Shown: piece by piece, positions 44,875 through 54,183 of the stretch
How positions within the stretch are numbered: position 1 is the stretch's first letter
Layout of the letters: the number at the start of each line of letters is the position of its first letter
DNA from: Legionellaceae bacterium
GTDB lineage: Bacteria; Pseudomonadota; Gammaproteobacteria; Legionellales; Legionellaceae
Direction of reading: 5' to 3'
Assembly: GCA_030148065.1 (NCBI GenBank)
Contig: JASBUC010000063.1
Location: 1-64,000, forward strand
DNA length: 64,000 bases
Notes under the pieces: model-generated
Databases searched by the model: none
Told to the model about the DNA's origin: nothing
Seen by the model: the letters and a program-made list of their open reading frames with translations, nothing else
Position numbers and translations under genes: made by a program

Positions 44875-47731
44875 TTTGCAAACTTGGAACCGGCTCTTTT
44901 ATGCCTGCTGCCTTAAACTGCGAGCTCAGGGCAAACAGCACTTGAGAGCGAACCGTCATCCTTTGACTGTTGTCAATATTGATATAATAGCGCAATTCAA
45001 ACTCATACAGTACCTCATCAATGTTTTTTAATAACACTTGCGGCTCTGGCGTTTTTAGCACCTCTGGTATGATCTCCAAGACCTCCATAATCAGGTTTTG
45101 AATTTGAACGGGGGAATCGCTACGATGGATCTTAATAGGGACCACCGTACGTACAATCGAGTCTTGATGGGTCCAGTTGGTGAAAGGCCGGTTAAAGGTT
45201 TCTGAGTTTGGCACCAAGACTTGCATGTTGTCCCAAGAGCGCATACGAATGGAGCGAATTCCAATGTGTTCCACACGGCCTTCAAAGGTGTCAAAGGCAA
45301 CCACATCCCCCTCTTTCAAAGGCCGCTCAATGAGCAGAATGATTCCGCCTACAATGTTAGAAGCAAAGTCTCTAAGACCAAAGCCCATCCCTACCGCAAG
45401 CCCCCCTAACACATATGACATGCCGGTTAAGTCAATCCCCAAGACCCGAAGAGTAAACACCACGCCCAAAGTTAAGACTGCGTATTGGGTAAACGTTGAA
45501 AGACTGTTACGAATGCCATGATCGCGAATGTTTCGAAACAAATAGCGATAACAAAATTCATACGTCCATTTTACTAGCCAAAAGAAAAAAGCGGTTAAAA
45601 ATAAGAACTCGATAAAACTTACGACCGTAATGGACATTGATCTAAAGTCAACCAAGTGAAAGGCCATGATCTGTTGAATTTGTTGCTTAAAAGCCGTACT
45701 TTCGCTAAGCCCATAACTAAAAATTAGAAGAATAATAAAGAGTAAAATTAAAAGCAGACGGGATAGCGCATCAACCGGCTTTAGAAACACTTCACTGATC
45801 ATCCAGCCATTTTTAAATTTCTTTATCACTGTCTCACTGGCAAGGCTCATTAAATCGATTAATACACCACGAGCCAAGATATAAAGCGCCAATAAAAGGA
45901 TGCTAATTGCTAAATAGCCACCTAAGATCCAGGCGAGATTTAAGTAGCCAATGATCCCAACAAACGCACAGCAGAAAATCCCTAAAGGCAATACCGAACT
46001 AAAGACGCCCACAGCCTTACTCAAATAAGGACGCGCTTTGCGAACACTCTTTGGTAAGATGCTTGGAATAACATTGCGGCTCACGTATAAAACCATGGAA
46101 GCAACCAATAAAAAGGCCATAAAAAGACGGTAAAACAGCTCAGTTATGCGATCGCTGATCGTTAAAGAGTGAGTCAATACCGTTAGAGCGCTAATAACCC
46201 CTCCAATGATTAACACAATTTTTAAATGATGATAAAGACGGACATCTGCGCCTCTAGCATCACTTATGCGCTCTAATAAGAGTATGCGACTAAGAGCACC
46301 AGCAAACCGAAAAACAAACCACACTAATGACAAACCAACGACCGGCTTAATCGAGCTATAACTCAATCCTATAAATAAACTAAAGACAATAAAGCTTAGA
46401 CATAACCAAATCCCAAACCAATTTCGCTTAACGATCAATAAGAAAAAATCAAATAAGGTGAAGCTAAACCCAGCTCTTTTTTCCTGCTCGATTAAAAGGT
46501 CAATGCCAAGCAAACCTGCGTATCGAAACACAAGTAAAAGCAATCCCAAAATGAACACCGCTATGAAGTTTAACCAATTAAGATGCAGAAAATTGGTTGC
46601 AATTGAAGCCGCTAAGCTGCTTATGTATCTAATACTGATTTCGACAGATTTAATCAGTTCAATGGCTAAATCGTGCACCCCCTGAAAGTCTTTAATAAAG
46701 ACTGTTTGACGAACTTTGATTTTACTTTTGAGCTTCTCATTTAAACTGCTCACACTGTCCTTTAATGCAAGACTCAGCGTGTTAACTCGACTCTCCAGTG
46801 CGGTGATTTTGTTTAACAAGCTTTCAAGGTTAGCTAAAATCTTTCGGGACTCTGCTCGGCTTAATGTGCCATTTTGTTGGCTTTTTTCAATAAAAGCCTT
46901 CTTGTCATTTTGGTACTTTTTTAACCAGCGCAAACTGTTTTCAATGCTAAAAACTTTTTCTTGTAAGAGGGTTACTTCTACCAGGAAGTCTTCTAATTGA
47001 CTGTAAGCTGGCTCATTTATCAATTTTAGATCGAACAGTCTAACGCTTTTATCAACCCGAATAAGCTCTATTGACAATTGATTTAAACTTATCTGTCCCT
47101 GCTTTAAATCTATGTAGGAGTTGGTACGACTCTCTGTATTGGGTGCGGAACTGTGAACAATGGCTGATAAATCCTGTTTTAAAAGGGTCTCATTATCCAA
47201 GTTCAACTGAATGATCTCTTTGTTGAGTTTTTTAATTTCCGCTTCACTTTGCAAAATAATGTTGCTTTTAGCGAGATTTTTGAGCCTCTCTGCTGTTAAT
47301 TTTTGAAGCTTGGTGTTGACAGATATTTGTGCTTCTATCACGTCAAGATATTGACGATATTGTATTAACAAAGCATTCCAATAATTTTTTGAGTGTTGTT
47401 CTTTGTGATTTAACTCTTGAGTGATGTCTGTTTCTTTACGACTTAAACGCCTTAAAGCACTGAGCGTAAAATCAATTTTATTTTGAAGATAGTTTTTTTG
47501 AAAAATAAGCTGCCTTTTTTTTAGCAGCAATGCGTCTTCTAAGGCCTTAACCTCTGATTCTTCTAACTTTTTACTCGGTAAGCTCTTTAATAGGATCTCG
47601 TCTTTTTGAACGGCTTCTTGGTGTAATTGAATCTCACTTTTTATGTTATCAATCTCTAAAGATTGAGCCAATAATGAGCCAGAGAAGCACAATAAACACA
47701 AGCAAAGTAGCTTTTTATATAACTTTGTCAT
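44849..47731 (-). CDS. Large MscS-type mechanosensitive channel (MscK/MscM-like)
   Basis: A 960-residue inner-membrane channel that opens under membrane tension in osmotic downshock. It starts with a signal peptide (KLLCLCLLCFSGSLLAQ), followed by a periplasmic coiled coil (residues about 25-345) and about eleven helices. The MscS core is near 770-880: GGLAVGMGFGLRDFASNIVGGIILLIERPLKEGDVVAF, then GRVEHIGIRSIRMRSWDNMQVLVPNS. MscK is longer, at about 1100 residues. The C-terminus ends near IEQLNKSE. A GGGTATAGT box lies 60 bases upstream. Confidence 0.9.
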   Translation of the reverse strand: MTKLYKKLLCLCLLCFSGSLLAQSLEIDNIKSEIQLHQEAVQKDEILLKSLPSKKLEESEVKALEDALLLKKRQLIFQKNYLQNKIDFTLSALRRLSRKETDITQELNHKEQHSKNYWNALLIQYRQYLDVIEAQISVNTKLQKLTAERLKNLAKSNIILQSEAEIKKLNKEIIQLNLDNETLLKQDLSAIVHSSAPNTESRTNSYIDLKQGQISLNQLSIELIRVDKSVRLFDLKLINEPAYSQLEDFLVEVTLLQEKVFSIENSLRWLKKYQNDKKAFIEKSQQNGTLSRAESRKILANLESLLNKITALESRVNTLSLALKDSVSSLNEKLKSKIKVRQTVFIKDFQGVHDLAIELIKSVEISIRYISSLAASIATNFLHLNWLNFIAVFILGLLLLVFRYAGLLGIDLLIEQEKRAGFSFTLFDFFLLIVKRNWFGIWLCLSFIVFSLFIGLSYSSIKPVVGLSLVWFVFRFAGALSRILLLERISDARGADVRLYHHLKIVLIIGGVISALTVLTHSLTISDRITELFYRLFMAFLLVASMVLYVSRNVIPSILPKSVRKARPYLSKAVGVFSSVLPLGIFCCAFVGIIGYLNLAWILGGYLAISILLLALYILARGVLIDLMSLASETVIKKFKNGWMISEVFLKPVDALSRLLLILLFIILLIFSYGLSESTAFKQQIQQIMAFHLVDFRSMSITVVSFIEFLFLTAFFFWLVKWTYEFCYRYLFRNIRDHGIRNSLSTFTQYAVLTLGVVFTLRVLGIDLTGMSYVLGGLAVGMGFGLRDFASNIVGGIILLIERPLKEGDVVAFDTFEGRVEHIGIRSIRMRSWDNMQVLVPNSETFNRPFTNWTHQDSIVRTVVPIKIHRSDSPVQIQNLIMEVLEIIPEVLKTPEPQVLLKNIDEVLYEFELRYYINIDNSQRMTVRSQVLFALSSQFKAAGIKEPVPSLQIEQLNKSE

Positions 47732-47791
47732 AAAAATTGCCCGTCTCTAGTAACTCATTGTTTACAATGATAATACTTTTAACAGGCAAGA

Positions 47792-47823
47792 ACTATACCC
47801 AAACTTATAAGTCCGAGCATTTC
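47792..47823 (-). promoter_or_regulatory. Promoter box, GGGTATAGT type, before the MscS-type gene
   Basis: On the minus strand AAGTTTGGGTATAGTTCTTGCC, interrupted only by position counting, has TATAGT at 47797 to 47792. The same arrangement occurs on the plus strand at 41111-41129. Confidence 0.5.
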
Positions 47824-47849
47824 AAGACGGGTAAGTGTGTGTTTGAGAT

Positions 47850-49631
47850 CTACTCTTCTTCTTCTGAAACTGTAAGATTAATGGCTAATTCATCTAGTTG
47901 AGCCTCACTGACACTCGCCGGAGCTTGCGTCATTAAACAACTTGCTGACTGCGTCTTAGGAAACGCAATCACCTCTCGAATGGATTGAGAACCTGTCATT
48001 AACATAGCAATTCTATCAAGACCAAAGGCAATGCCAGCATGTGGAGGACAGCCATAGTCTAAGGCTTCCAGTAGAAAGCCAAATTTATCCTTAGCTTGGT
48101 CTTGTTCAATGCCTAATAACTCAAAAACCGTCTGCTGCAGCTCTTTTTGATGGATCCGTACAGAGCCCCCACCAATTTCAGAGCCATTAAGCACTAAATC
48201 ATAAGCCCGCGCACACTGCTCTAAGGGCGCTTTTTTTAAGGCATCTTGTGACAACTCTTTAGGTGCGGTGAAGGGATGATGCAAGGCTTGCAATCTGCCC
48301 TCCTCACTTTCTTCAAACATTGGCCAATCAACCACCCAAAGTGGTGCCCAGGCATCGAGCTTAACCATCCCACGATCATGCCCAAGTTTGACCCGAAGCG
48401 CGCCCATCGACTCATTCACCACCTGTGTCTTTCCAGCGCCAAAAAAGACAACGTCTCCGGTTACTGCCTGCGCTCTTTCTAAGATTTGGAATACCACCTC
48501 TTCCGGTAAAAATTTCAAAATAGGAGATTGCAGACCAGCTATGCCAGCTTCTAAATTATTAACCTTAATATAGGCAAGTCCTCGAGCACCATAAATAGCA
48601 ACAAACTTCGTGTAATCATCAAGTTCTTTCCGAGTCAGCTCACAACCTTTTGGCAATCTTAAGGCGACTACTCGACCATCACGACTTTGCGCAGGTTCCT
48701 TAAAGACTTTAAATTCAACCTCTTTTAGCAAATCATCCAAGTCAACCAGTCGTAGTGGAATTCTTAAGTCTGGTTTATCGCTGCCAAACTCTCGCATTGC
48801 CTCTTCATAACTAAGGCTCGGAAAAGGCCTCGCAAGCTTAACCCCTTGCACTTTTTCAAATAACTTACAGATCATCTCTTCCATGGTCTTTTGTATAGAG
48901 GCTTCATCCATAAAACTTGTTTCAATGTCTAGCTGCGTAAATTCTGGTTGTCTATCGGCTCGTAAATCCTCATCTCGAAAGCAACGCACAATCTGATAAT
49001 ATCTATCAAAACCAGACATCATTAATAACTGCTTAAACAATTGGGGTGATTGAGGCAGTGCAAAAAACTTTCCTGGATGGGTTCTACTTGGCACCAAATA
49101 ATCCCTTGCCCCTTCTGGGGTTGCTTTGGTCAGCATTGGTGTTTCGATGTCTAAAAAGCCTTCTGCTTCCAAAAAGCGTCTCATAAAGCTAATAATCTCA
49201 GCCCGCACTCGCAGATTGTTTTGAAGTCGTGGGCGTCTTAAATCTAAATAACGGTAAGTTAACCGCAAGTCTTCATTTACTTTTTGGTTCTCATCAGGCA
49301 GAAAGGGCGGCGTCTTAGCCTGATTTAATATTTCAAGTTGACTGCCTAAAACCTCAATTTTTCCTGAGGCAAGATTTGGATTAACCATGCCTTCAGGACG
49401 AGGACGCACCATACCAGTAACATGAATAACAAACTCGTGCCGCAAGGTTTCAGCATCCTGAAACGCTTTCTCATTCTCCGGTTCATAGACCACCTGCACA
49501 AGGCCGGTTTTATCACGAATGTCTAAGAAAATAACCCCACCATGATCTCGACGATTATTGACCCAACCACAAATTTCAACAGTTTGCTCTAATAAGGTTT
49601 CATCCACTTGATGGCAATAATGTGTTCTCAT
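47850..49631 (-). CDS. aspS: Aspartyl-tRNA synthetase
   Basis: Class IIb synthetase of 593 residues. The N-terminal OB anticodon-binding domain begins [40 protein letters not shown]. The catalytic motifs are present: [28 protein letters not shown] (motif 2 region) and [13 protein letters not shown] (motif 3), with a bacterial GAD insertion between. ATG at 49631 is chosen; an upstream in-frame TTG adds four codons. A TATAAT at 49660 to 49655 (minus) lies 24 bases upstream. It follows the DUF502 gene in an fmdB-DUF502-aspS run. Confidence 0.96.
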   Translation of the reverse strand: MRTHYCHQVDETLLEQTVEICGWVNNRRDHGGVIFLDIRDKTGLVQVVYEPENEKAFQDAETLRHEFVIHVTGMVRPRPEGMVNPNLASGKIEVLGSQLEILNQAKTPPFLPDENQKVNEDLRLTYRYLDLRRPRLQNNLRVRAEIISFMRRFLEAEGFLDIETPMLTKATPEGARDYLVPSRTHPGKFFALPQSPQLFKQLLMMSGFDRYYQIVRCFRDEDLRADRQPEFTQLDIETSFMDEASIQKTMEEMICKLFEKVQGVKLARPFPSLSYEEAMREFGSDKPDLRIPLRLVDLDDLLKEVEFKVFKEPAQSRDGRVVALRLPKGCELTRKELDDYTKFVAIYGARGLAYIKVNNLEAGIAGLQSPILKFLPEEVVFQILERAQAVTGDVVFFGAGKTQVVNESMGALRVKLGHDRGMVKLDAWAPLWVVDWPMFEESEEGRLQALHHPFTAPKELSQDALKKAPLEQCARAYDLVLNGSEIGGGSVRIHQKELQQTVFELLGIEQDQAKDKFGFLLEALDYGCPPHAGIAFGLDRIAMLMTGSQSIREVIAFPKTQSASCLMTQAPASVSEAQLDELAINLTVSEEEE

Positions 49632-49654
49632 GATAAGTTCCAATGTTAAATAAG

Positions 49655-49660
49655 ATTATA
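49655..49660 (-). promoter_or_regulatory. Possible -10 box for aspS
   Basis: TATAAT on the minus strand, in AGTATAATC, 24 bases before the aspS ATG and after the stop codon of the DUF502 gene. No good -35 was seen. It may allow aspS to be transcribed separately from the fmdB-DUF502 message. Confidence 0.4.
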
Positions 49661-49679
49661 CTAAAAATTGCGTTGCGCT

Positions 49680-50318
49680 TTATGGGTTAGTAACTGGCCC
49701 TTTAGGGACCGGATTCTTGCCTGGCTGCATCACACCCAGAGAAATGACCATCTTTAAAGCTTCATCTACGCTCATGTCTAATTGAATGGCATCCTCACTT
49801 GGGATCATCATCAAAAACCCAGACGTTGGGTTCGGGGTTGTCGGTACAAAAATGGTAATCATGTCAGAGCCTGTATGCCGACAAATCTTATCGCAGGTCG
49901 TACCAGTCTGAAAGGCAATACTCCACAAGCCCTTTCTTGGGTACTCAACCAATAATACCTGCCGAAAGGCATTCGAGCTGGAAGAAAAAACGGTCTCTAG
50001 CACCTGCTTGACGGCTTGATAAATTGAGCGAACAAGAGGAATTTTATCCAAAATCATCTCACCCAGAGTCACTAACTTTGCGCCTAAGAAGTTGGTGACG
50101 AGCACGCCTGTTAACAACAACAAAAACAAAGACAACAACACGCCTACGCCTGGAATATTATAGCCTAATAATTGCTGAGGTTGATAAGCACTCGGCAACA
50201 AAGACAACGTCTTGTCGAGTAGTTCAATGATAAATTTCATCACGACAAATGTGGCGGCCAAGGGGATCCAAATCAGAAGACCTGCCATAATGTAGCGTTT
50301 GATTGAGTGCTTTTTCAT
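49680..50318 (-). CDS. DUF502 family membrane protein
   Basis: A 212-residue inner-membrane protein with two helices (about 9-30 and 54-75) and a cytoplasmic C-terminal domain. Features of the family are KRYIMAGLLIWIPLAATFVVMKFIIELLDKTL, IPLVRSIYQAVKQVLETVF, and TIFVPTTPNPTSGFLMMIPSED. Its function is not known, although it is widespread beside aspS or fmdB. The gene starts 11 bases after the fmdB-like gene. Confidence 0.85.
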   Translation of the reverse strand: MKKHSIKRYIMAGLLIWIPLAATFVVMKFIIELLDKTLSLLPSAYQPQQLLGYNIPGVGVLLSLFLLLLTGVLVTNFLGAKLVTLGEMILDKIPLVRSIYQAVKQVLETVFSSSSNAFRQVLLVEYPRKGLWSIAFQTGTTCDKICRHTGSDMITIFVPTTPNPTSGFLMMIPSEDAIQLDMSVDEALKMVISLGVMQPGKNPVPKGPVTNP

Positions 50319-50329
50319 TACCCTTGTTC

Positions 50330-50617
50330 CTAAGTGCTTTTCGAATCAGAGCCCGCTTTTTTACTTCCTTTGCTGCTCTTTTCAGAGCCTGAAGTATTGG
50401 CTTTGTTTGACTCTTGCTTAGCATTCTTTTGCGGTTTAGTTTTAAAATCAGTTTCATACCAACCCGTCCCTTTTAGCTTAAACTGAGGGGCTGAAACAAG
50501 TTTTGTTAAATTATCCGTTTGACACGCAGGGCAGTGCGTCTCAGGGCTATCGGACACTTTCTGAATCAGTTCTAACCGGTGATGACAGTGACTGCAATAA
50601 TATTCATAAATTGGCAT
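50330..50617 (-). CDS. FmdB family zinc-ribbon regulatory protein
   Basis: A 95-residue small protein. The N-terminus MPIYEYYCSHCHHRLELIQKVSDSPETHCPACQTDNL gives a C-x2-C, C-x2-C zinc ribbon, the FmdB hallmark, followed by KLVSAPQFKLKGTGWYETDFK. The remainder is a basic, Ser/Lys-rich tail (SGSEKSSKGSKKAGSDS). FmdB proteins are suspected regulators; nothing specific can be assigned. It heads the run leading to aspS. Confidence 0.85.
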   Translation of the reverse strand: MPIYEYYCSHCHHRLELIQKVSDSPETHCPACQTDNLTKLVSAPQFKLKGTGWYETDFKTKPQKNAKQESNKANTSGSEKSSKGSKKAGSDSKST

Positions 50618-50652
50618 TTCTAACGTCTTGCTAACTAAATCAAATAGCAGGC

Positions 50653-50671
50653 ATTATACCCAAAGTAATGG
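50653..50671 (-). promoter_or_regulatory. Promoter box, GGGTATAAT type, before fmdB
   Basis: On the minus strand ACTTTGGGTATAATGCC has TATAAT at 50658 to 50653, 36 bases before the ATG. It is another copy of the recurring box. Confidence 0.5.
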
Positions 50672-50780
50672 TGATGTGAAAATTATTATGCTCCATTAAC
50701 GTTATAAGTTATAATCGCCAAAATTTCTAGGACTGTGTCCCGTATTGAAAGACGGTCTTCTTTTTCTAACTTTAAGGTAA

Positions 50781-51836
50781 ATGATTATGAAGCGATTAAC
50801 CTTTCTGGCTTTCTGCCTTTTTTCATTATTAAACCTACAAGCTTTTGCAACAGAGTACAATAAAGTTGTTATTTTTGGGGACAGTTTGTCCGATAATGGC
50901 AACATGTACAACTACAGCATGCACTTAATCCCTAACTCGCCGCCTTATTTTGAAGGAAGATTTAGCAACGGGCCCGTTTGGTCTGAGTACATTGCAGGCA
51001 GTAAAGGGACCAAAACAGAAGGTGAAGAACGCTTGCTGGATTACGCCGTTGGAGGCGCTGGCGCCATCATCTCAAAAGATGAAAACCTGCCCTACTCATT
51101 GAGTGCTGAGATTAGCAATTTTCTGTATTTGCACACCTACGAAGATAAATCAAAAATGCTCTATTCTTTGTGGATTGGTGCAAACAACTACATCAACGGA
51201 CCAACCAACATTGAAGAGATTACCGATGCGGTCGTAGAAGGCATTCATGATAATCTGGAAATGTTGATTAAGCGAAACGCTAAAAACTTCCTTATTTTTA
51301 CTTTACCTGATTTTGGTGAATCTCCTCAAGGCATGGAATCTGGTAACCCTCAACTCCTTAGCACCTTAGTGAAAGTGCACAATTCAAAGCTTAAAAACAT
51401 GGTTGAGGAACTAAAAGCCAACAACCCAACACTGAAAGTTGTGTTGTTTGACATCATCGAGGTGATTAATGACTTAAAGAATCACCCCGAAATCTACGGG
51501 CTTACCAACACTACCGAGCCCTGTTACTTAGGTGGCTATATGCTAAGGCCGCATCAAGCAAACTTGATCACATGGCTTAGCAAACAAGCAACCCCCTATC
51601 AGCTCTCTAGCAGTCACATTGAAAGCTTGTTGTCAGTACCAGATTATCGTGAAGCAACACGAGTTGCTGAATACTTTGCAAATTACAAAAACCAAGAAGA
51701 TGGTGAAGATTTAAATTGTGATAACTACCTATACTGGGATCATCTACACCCTTCTGCCAAAGCGCATGAGATTTTAGCAAGCCTTGTTGCCAAGCGACTA
51801 AAAGAAGAAGGGTTTGTTTTTAATAAGAATGCTTAA
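50781..51836 (+). CDS. Secreted GDSL lipase/acyltransferase (PlaA-like)
   Basis: A 351-residue secreted esterase of the GDSL/SGNH family, like the phospholipase/lysophospholipase A and acyltransferase enzymes of Legionella and Vibrio. A signal peptide (RLTFLAFCLFSLLNLQAFA) is followed by block I VVIFGDSLSDNGN with Ser35. GANNY lies near residue 136, and block V YWDHLHPSAKAHEIL gives the catalytic Asp and His. It probably attacks lipids in the envelope of a host or competitor; this is inference. ATG at 50781 has AAGG five bases upstream; the ATG two codons later is also possible. Confidence 0.88.
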   Translation: MIMKRLTFLAFCLFSLLNLQAFATEYNKVVIFGDSLSDNGNMYNYSMHLIPNSPPYFEGRFSNGPVWSEYIAGSKGTKTEGEERLLDYAVGGAGAIISKDENLPYSLSAEISNFLYLHTYEDKSKMLYSLWIGANNYINGPTNIEEITDAVVEGIHDNLEMLIKRNAKNFLIFTLPDFGESPQGMESGNPQLLSTLVKVHNSKLKNMVEELKANNPTLKVVLFDIIEVINDLKNHPEIYGLTNTTEPCYLGGYMLRPHQANLITWLSKQATPYQLSSSHIESLLSVPDYREATRVAEYFANYKNQEDGEDLNCDNYLYWDHLHPSAKAHEILASLVAKRLKEEGFVFNKNA

Positions 51837-51865
51837 AGATACCAACGTTCCCGGGTATAAAATCA

Positions 51866-51896
51866 GGTTATCCCAAGCAGTTTGCCTGGGATAACC
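51866..51896. terminator. Hairpin between the convergent lipase and comEA-like genes
   Basis: A perfect 10-bp stem GGTTATCCCA / TGGGATAACC with an 11-base loop sits 30 bases past the lipase stop and 17 bases past the comEA-like stop. It may serve both strands. The U-runs are weak. Confidence 0.6.
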
Positions 51897-51912
51897 ATCT
51901 CTTAAATACCCT

Positions 51913-52260
51913 TTAAGTTTTACTCACACGTATGTAGAACTTCTCATTAAATTGATGACGCTCCTTATTGATAAACGCCTGGCTTATTCCTCGTACCTTT
52001 GCTAACTCATCAAAGCTTTTAAAAGCGCCAAACTCGCTACGATAATCAACAATGGCTTGTGCCCGTTTCTTACCAACCCCATTGACGGCATTAGCAATTT
52101 GAATGGCGCTTGCTTGATTTAGATCAACTTTTTTGGCTATTGATTGGGAGGTTTCTAGCCCCTTCTCAGAAGCAGAACTGTTGGCTAATTTCGCAGAAAA
52201 GGCTGGTGAAATAAAAAGTGACGTACATAAGGCTGAGACAACTAACAAACGGTTAGACAT
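51913..52260 (-). CDS. ComEA-like helix-hairpin-helix protein
   Basis: A 115-residue protein with a signal peptide (LLVVSALCTSLFISPAFSAK) and one ComEA-type HhH domain (about residues 50-105: VDLNQASAIQIANAVNGVGKKRAQAIVDYRSEFGAFKSFDELAKVRGI). Such proteins bind DNA in the periplasm and pull it in during natural transformation. Here only the small form without extra domains is present. ATG at 52260 is chosen because AAGGAGA lies eight bases upstream; in-frame codons before it have no such site. Two hairpins precede it, on the pyrF side. Confidence 0.82.
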   Translation of the reverse strand: MSNRLLVVSALCTSLFISPAFSAKLANSSASEKGLETSQSIAKKVDLNQASAIQIANAVNGVGKKRAQAIVDYRSEFGAFKSFDELAKVRGISQAFINKERHQFNEKFYIRVSKT

Positions 52261-52289
52261 AATTTTCTCCTTAAATGTTGGACTAACAA

Positions 52290-52313
52290 ACACTTACACA
52301 CTCCAATAAGTGT
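52290..52313. other. Short inverted repeat upstream of the comEA-like gene
   Basis: ACACTTA (52290-52296) and TAAGTGT (52307-52313), with a 10-base spacer, lie 30 bases upstream of the comEA-like ATG. It could be an operator or part of the pyrF 3' end structure. No regulator can be named. Confidence 0.35.
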
Positions 52314-52316
52314 CAC

Positions 52317-52339
52317 TGATACTCAGAAATTGAGTATCA
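52317..52339. terminator. Hairpin after pyrF
   Basis: A perfect 9-bp stem TGATACTCA / TGAGTATCA with a 5-base loop, 17 bases downstream of the pyrF stop on the minus strand. No clear U-run. Confidence 0.5.
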
Positions 52340-52355
52340 CTCATCCTACTAGGGC

Positions 52356-53048
52356 TTATTCACCGCTGTCAATTATTTCTAACAAAACTTTCCTTGGATC
52401 TGCTGCTTGTGTAATGGGTCTGCCAATTACCAAATAATCACTGCCTTGTCGAATGGCCTCATTAGGGCTTAATGTGCGCTTTTGATCATCCTTTGATGAT
52501 TCTGCTGGGCGTATGCCTGGTGTCACTGTAAGAAACGAATCACCACAGTGCTCTTTAATTAAGCGAGATTCTCGTGCACTACAAACCACACCATCGACAC
52601 CACTGTCTTTAGCAAGCTTAGCTAGGTGCACAATGAGCTCCTCAGAGCTCTTATTAAAGCCAAGCTCTATTAAATCACTTTGCGCCATACTGGTTAATAC
52701 AGTCACTGCGAGTAAAATAGTCGGCGAGTCAGCAAGGGCTCTACTTGCTGATTGCATCATTTTTTTACCGCCCAGTGCATGCACATTAGTCATCCACACA
52801 CCAAGCTCTAGCGCACTCAAGCAGGCCTTTGAAACCGTGTGTGGAATGTCATGAAATTTTAGATCTAAAAAAACGTCTAAGTTTTGAGAGACTAGCTGTC
52901 TAACAAAGGCTGATCCAAAACGAGTAAACATCTCTTTGCCAATCTTGAACCGACAGTTTAAATCAGCCAACTGCTCAATTAATGACAGAGCAGCCTGCTC
53001 TGTATCAAAATCTAAGGCTACGATGATTTGACTTGCCTTAATACTCAT
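52356..53048 (-). CDS. pyrF: Orotidine-5'-phosphate decarboxylase
   Basis: Last step of de novo UMP synthesis. The 230-residue protein has IIVALDFDTEQAAL, FKIGKEMFTRFG, and the catalytic DxKxxD in VFLDLKFHDIPHTV. VTPGIRPAE and DYLVIGRPITQAADP bind the phosphate. The ATG at 53048 overlaps the aminotransferase stop (TGATG), so the two are coupled; an in-frame TTG just before it is rejected. The location after the lapA-lapB genes is conserved in gammaproteobacteria. Confidence 0.95.
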   Translation of the reverse strand: MSIKASQIIVALDFDTEQAALSLIEQLADLNCRFKIGKEMFTRFGSAFVRQLVSQNLDVFLDLKFHDIPHTVSKACLSALELGVWMTNVHALGGKKMMQSASRALADSPTILLAVTVLTSMAQSDLIELGFNKSSEELIVHLAKLAKDSGVDGVVCSARESRLIKEHCGDSFLTVTPGIRPAESSKDDQKRTLSPNEAIRQGSDYLVIGRPITQAADPRKVLLEIIDSGE

Positions 53049-54148
53049 CAACCGAGACTTTCTAGTACGTCTTGCAGGGCACAGACCACCTTCTCTTGCT
53101 CCGTTTTTTCAAGATACGGGTGCATTGGCAGGCTGATAACCTGACTTGCCGCCTTGTTAACTACCGGAAAGGCCTCTGGATCAATGTTTAAATAAGCAAG
53201 TGCTGGTTGCTGATGAAGCGCTACTGGGTAGTGCACAGCCGTTGGGATCCCACGCTTACTAAGAAGGCGCTGTACTTCCGGACGATTTGGTACCATGATG
53301 GTAAACTGAGCATAAGCGCTGGTTCTGTCTTCACGAATGGTTTGCGCTGTTGCGACCCCATTTAACAGGCCTTGGTAAAAAGTGGCCACCTCAGTACGTT
53401 TTTCAAGCTCATCATCGAGCAAGCCTAGTTTTTCAATCAAAATGGCGGCTTGTATGGAATCCATGCGACCATTTAGTCCAATTCTAGTATGTAGATACCG
53501 CTCACTTTGCCCGTGATTTAAGAGCTCACGTAAACGATTAGCAATTGTTTCATCATTAGTAAAACAAGCACCCGCATCACCATAAGCACCCAAGGGCTTA
53601 GAGGGAAAGAAACTGGTACAAGCTATGGTTGATAAAGCCCCTGATTTTTTTCCCTTGTAACTGGCGCCAAAACTTTGAGCCGCATCTTCAATAACTGGGA
53701 GTTGATGACGCACAGCAATGGCATTAATTTCATCCATCTCCGCACACTGACCATAGAGAGAAACCGGCATGATTGCTTTTGTTTTGTCGCTAATGGCCGC
53801 TTTCAGTTTGCTTGGATCTAAATTAAATGTATCGGGTTCAATGTCTACAAATACCGGCGTCGCTCCCAATAAGCAAATCACTTCTACACTAGCAAAAAAA
53901 CTAAAGGGAGTGGTAATGACTTCATCCCCAGGCCCGATTTCTAGTGCCATCAAAGCCAAAAGTAAGGCATCGGTCCCGCTGGAAACGCACACGGCATTCG
54001 AAACACCTACGTAATCGCATAAGGCACTTTCTAGCTCAGAAATCTCCGGTCCCATGATGTATTGACCATGCTCTAATACTTTTTCAATTCTTGCCTTTAT
54101 TGGCCCCTCGATTCGCTGATACTGCTTATTCAAATCTATAAATTTCAC
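53048..54148 (-). CDS. DegT/DnrJ/EryC1-family sugar aminotransferase (WbpE-like)
   Basis: PLP-dependent transaminase of nucleotide-sugar intermediates, 366 residues. MKFIDLNKQYQRIEGPIKARIEKVLEHGQYIMGPEISELE is close to WbpE/WlbC, which makes UDP-linked diamino-uronic acids for O-antigen. The PLP lysine is in CTSFFPSKPLGAYGDAGACF, and DAAQSFGASYKG binds the cofactor ring. It sits alone between lapB and pyrF, without other sugar genes. This is an insertion into a conserved block and may be transferred, although base composition looks similar. Confidence 0.88.
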   Translation of the reverse strand: MKFIDLNKQYQRIEGPIKARIEKVLEHGQYIMGPEISELESALCDYVGVSNAVCVSSGTDALLLALMALEIGPGDEVITTPFSFFASVEVICLLGATPVFVDIEPDTFNLDPSKLKAAISDKTKAIMPVSLYGQCAEMDEINAIAVRHQLPVIEDAAQSFGASYKGKKSGALSTIACTSFFPSKPLGAYGDAGACFTNDETIANRLRELLNHGQSERYLHTRIGLNGRMDSIQAAILIEKLGLLDDELEKRTEVATFYQGLLNGVATAQTIREDRTSAYAQFTIMVPNRPEVQRLLSKRGIPTAVHYPVALHQQPALAYLNIDPEAFPVVNKAASQVISLPMHPYLEKTEQEKVVCALQDVLESLG

Positions 54149-54183
54149 GTAAAACCTCGTCTTAAGTTCATGCGTATCTTTAG

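Noticed and set aside
50224-50457. 77-codon frame across the fmdB tail and the DUF502 start
   Set aside because: It is a shifted reading of two well-supported genes on the same strand.
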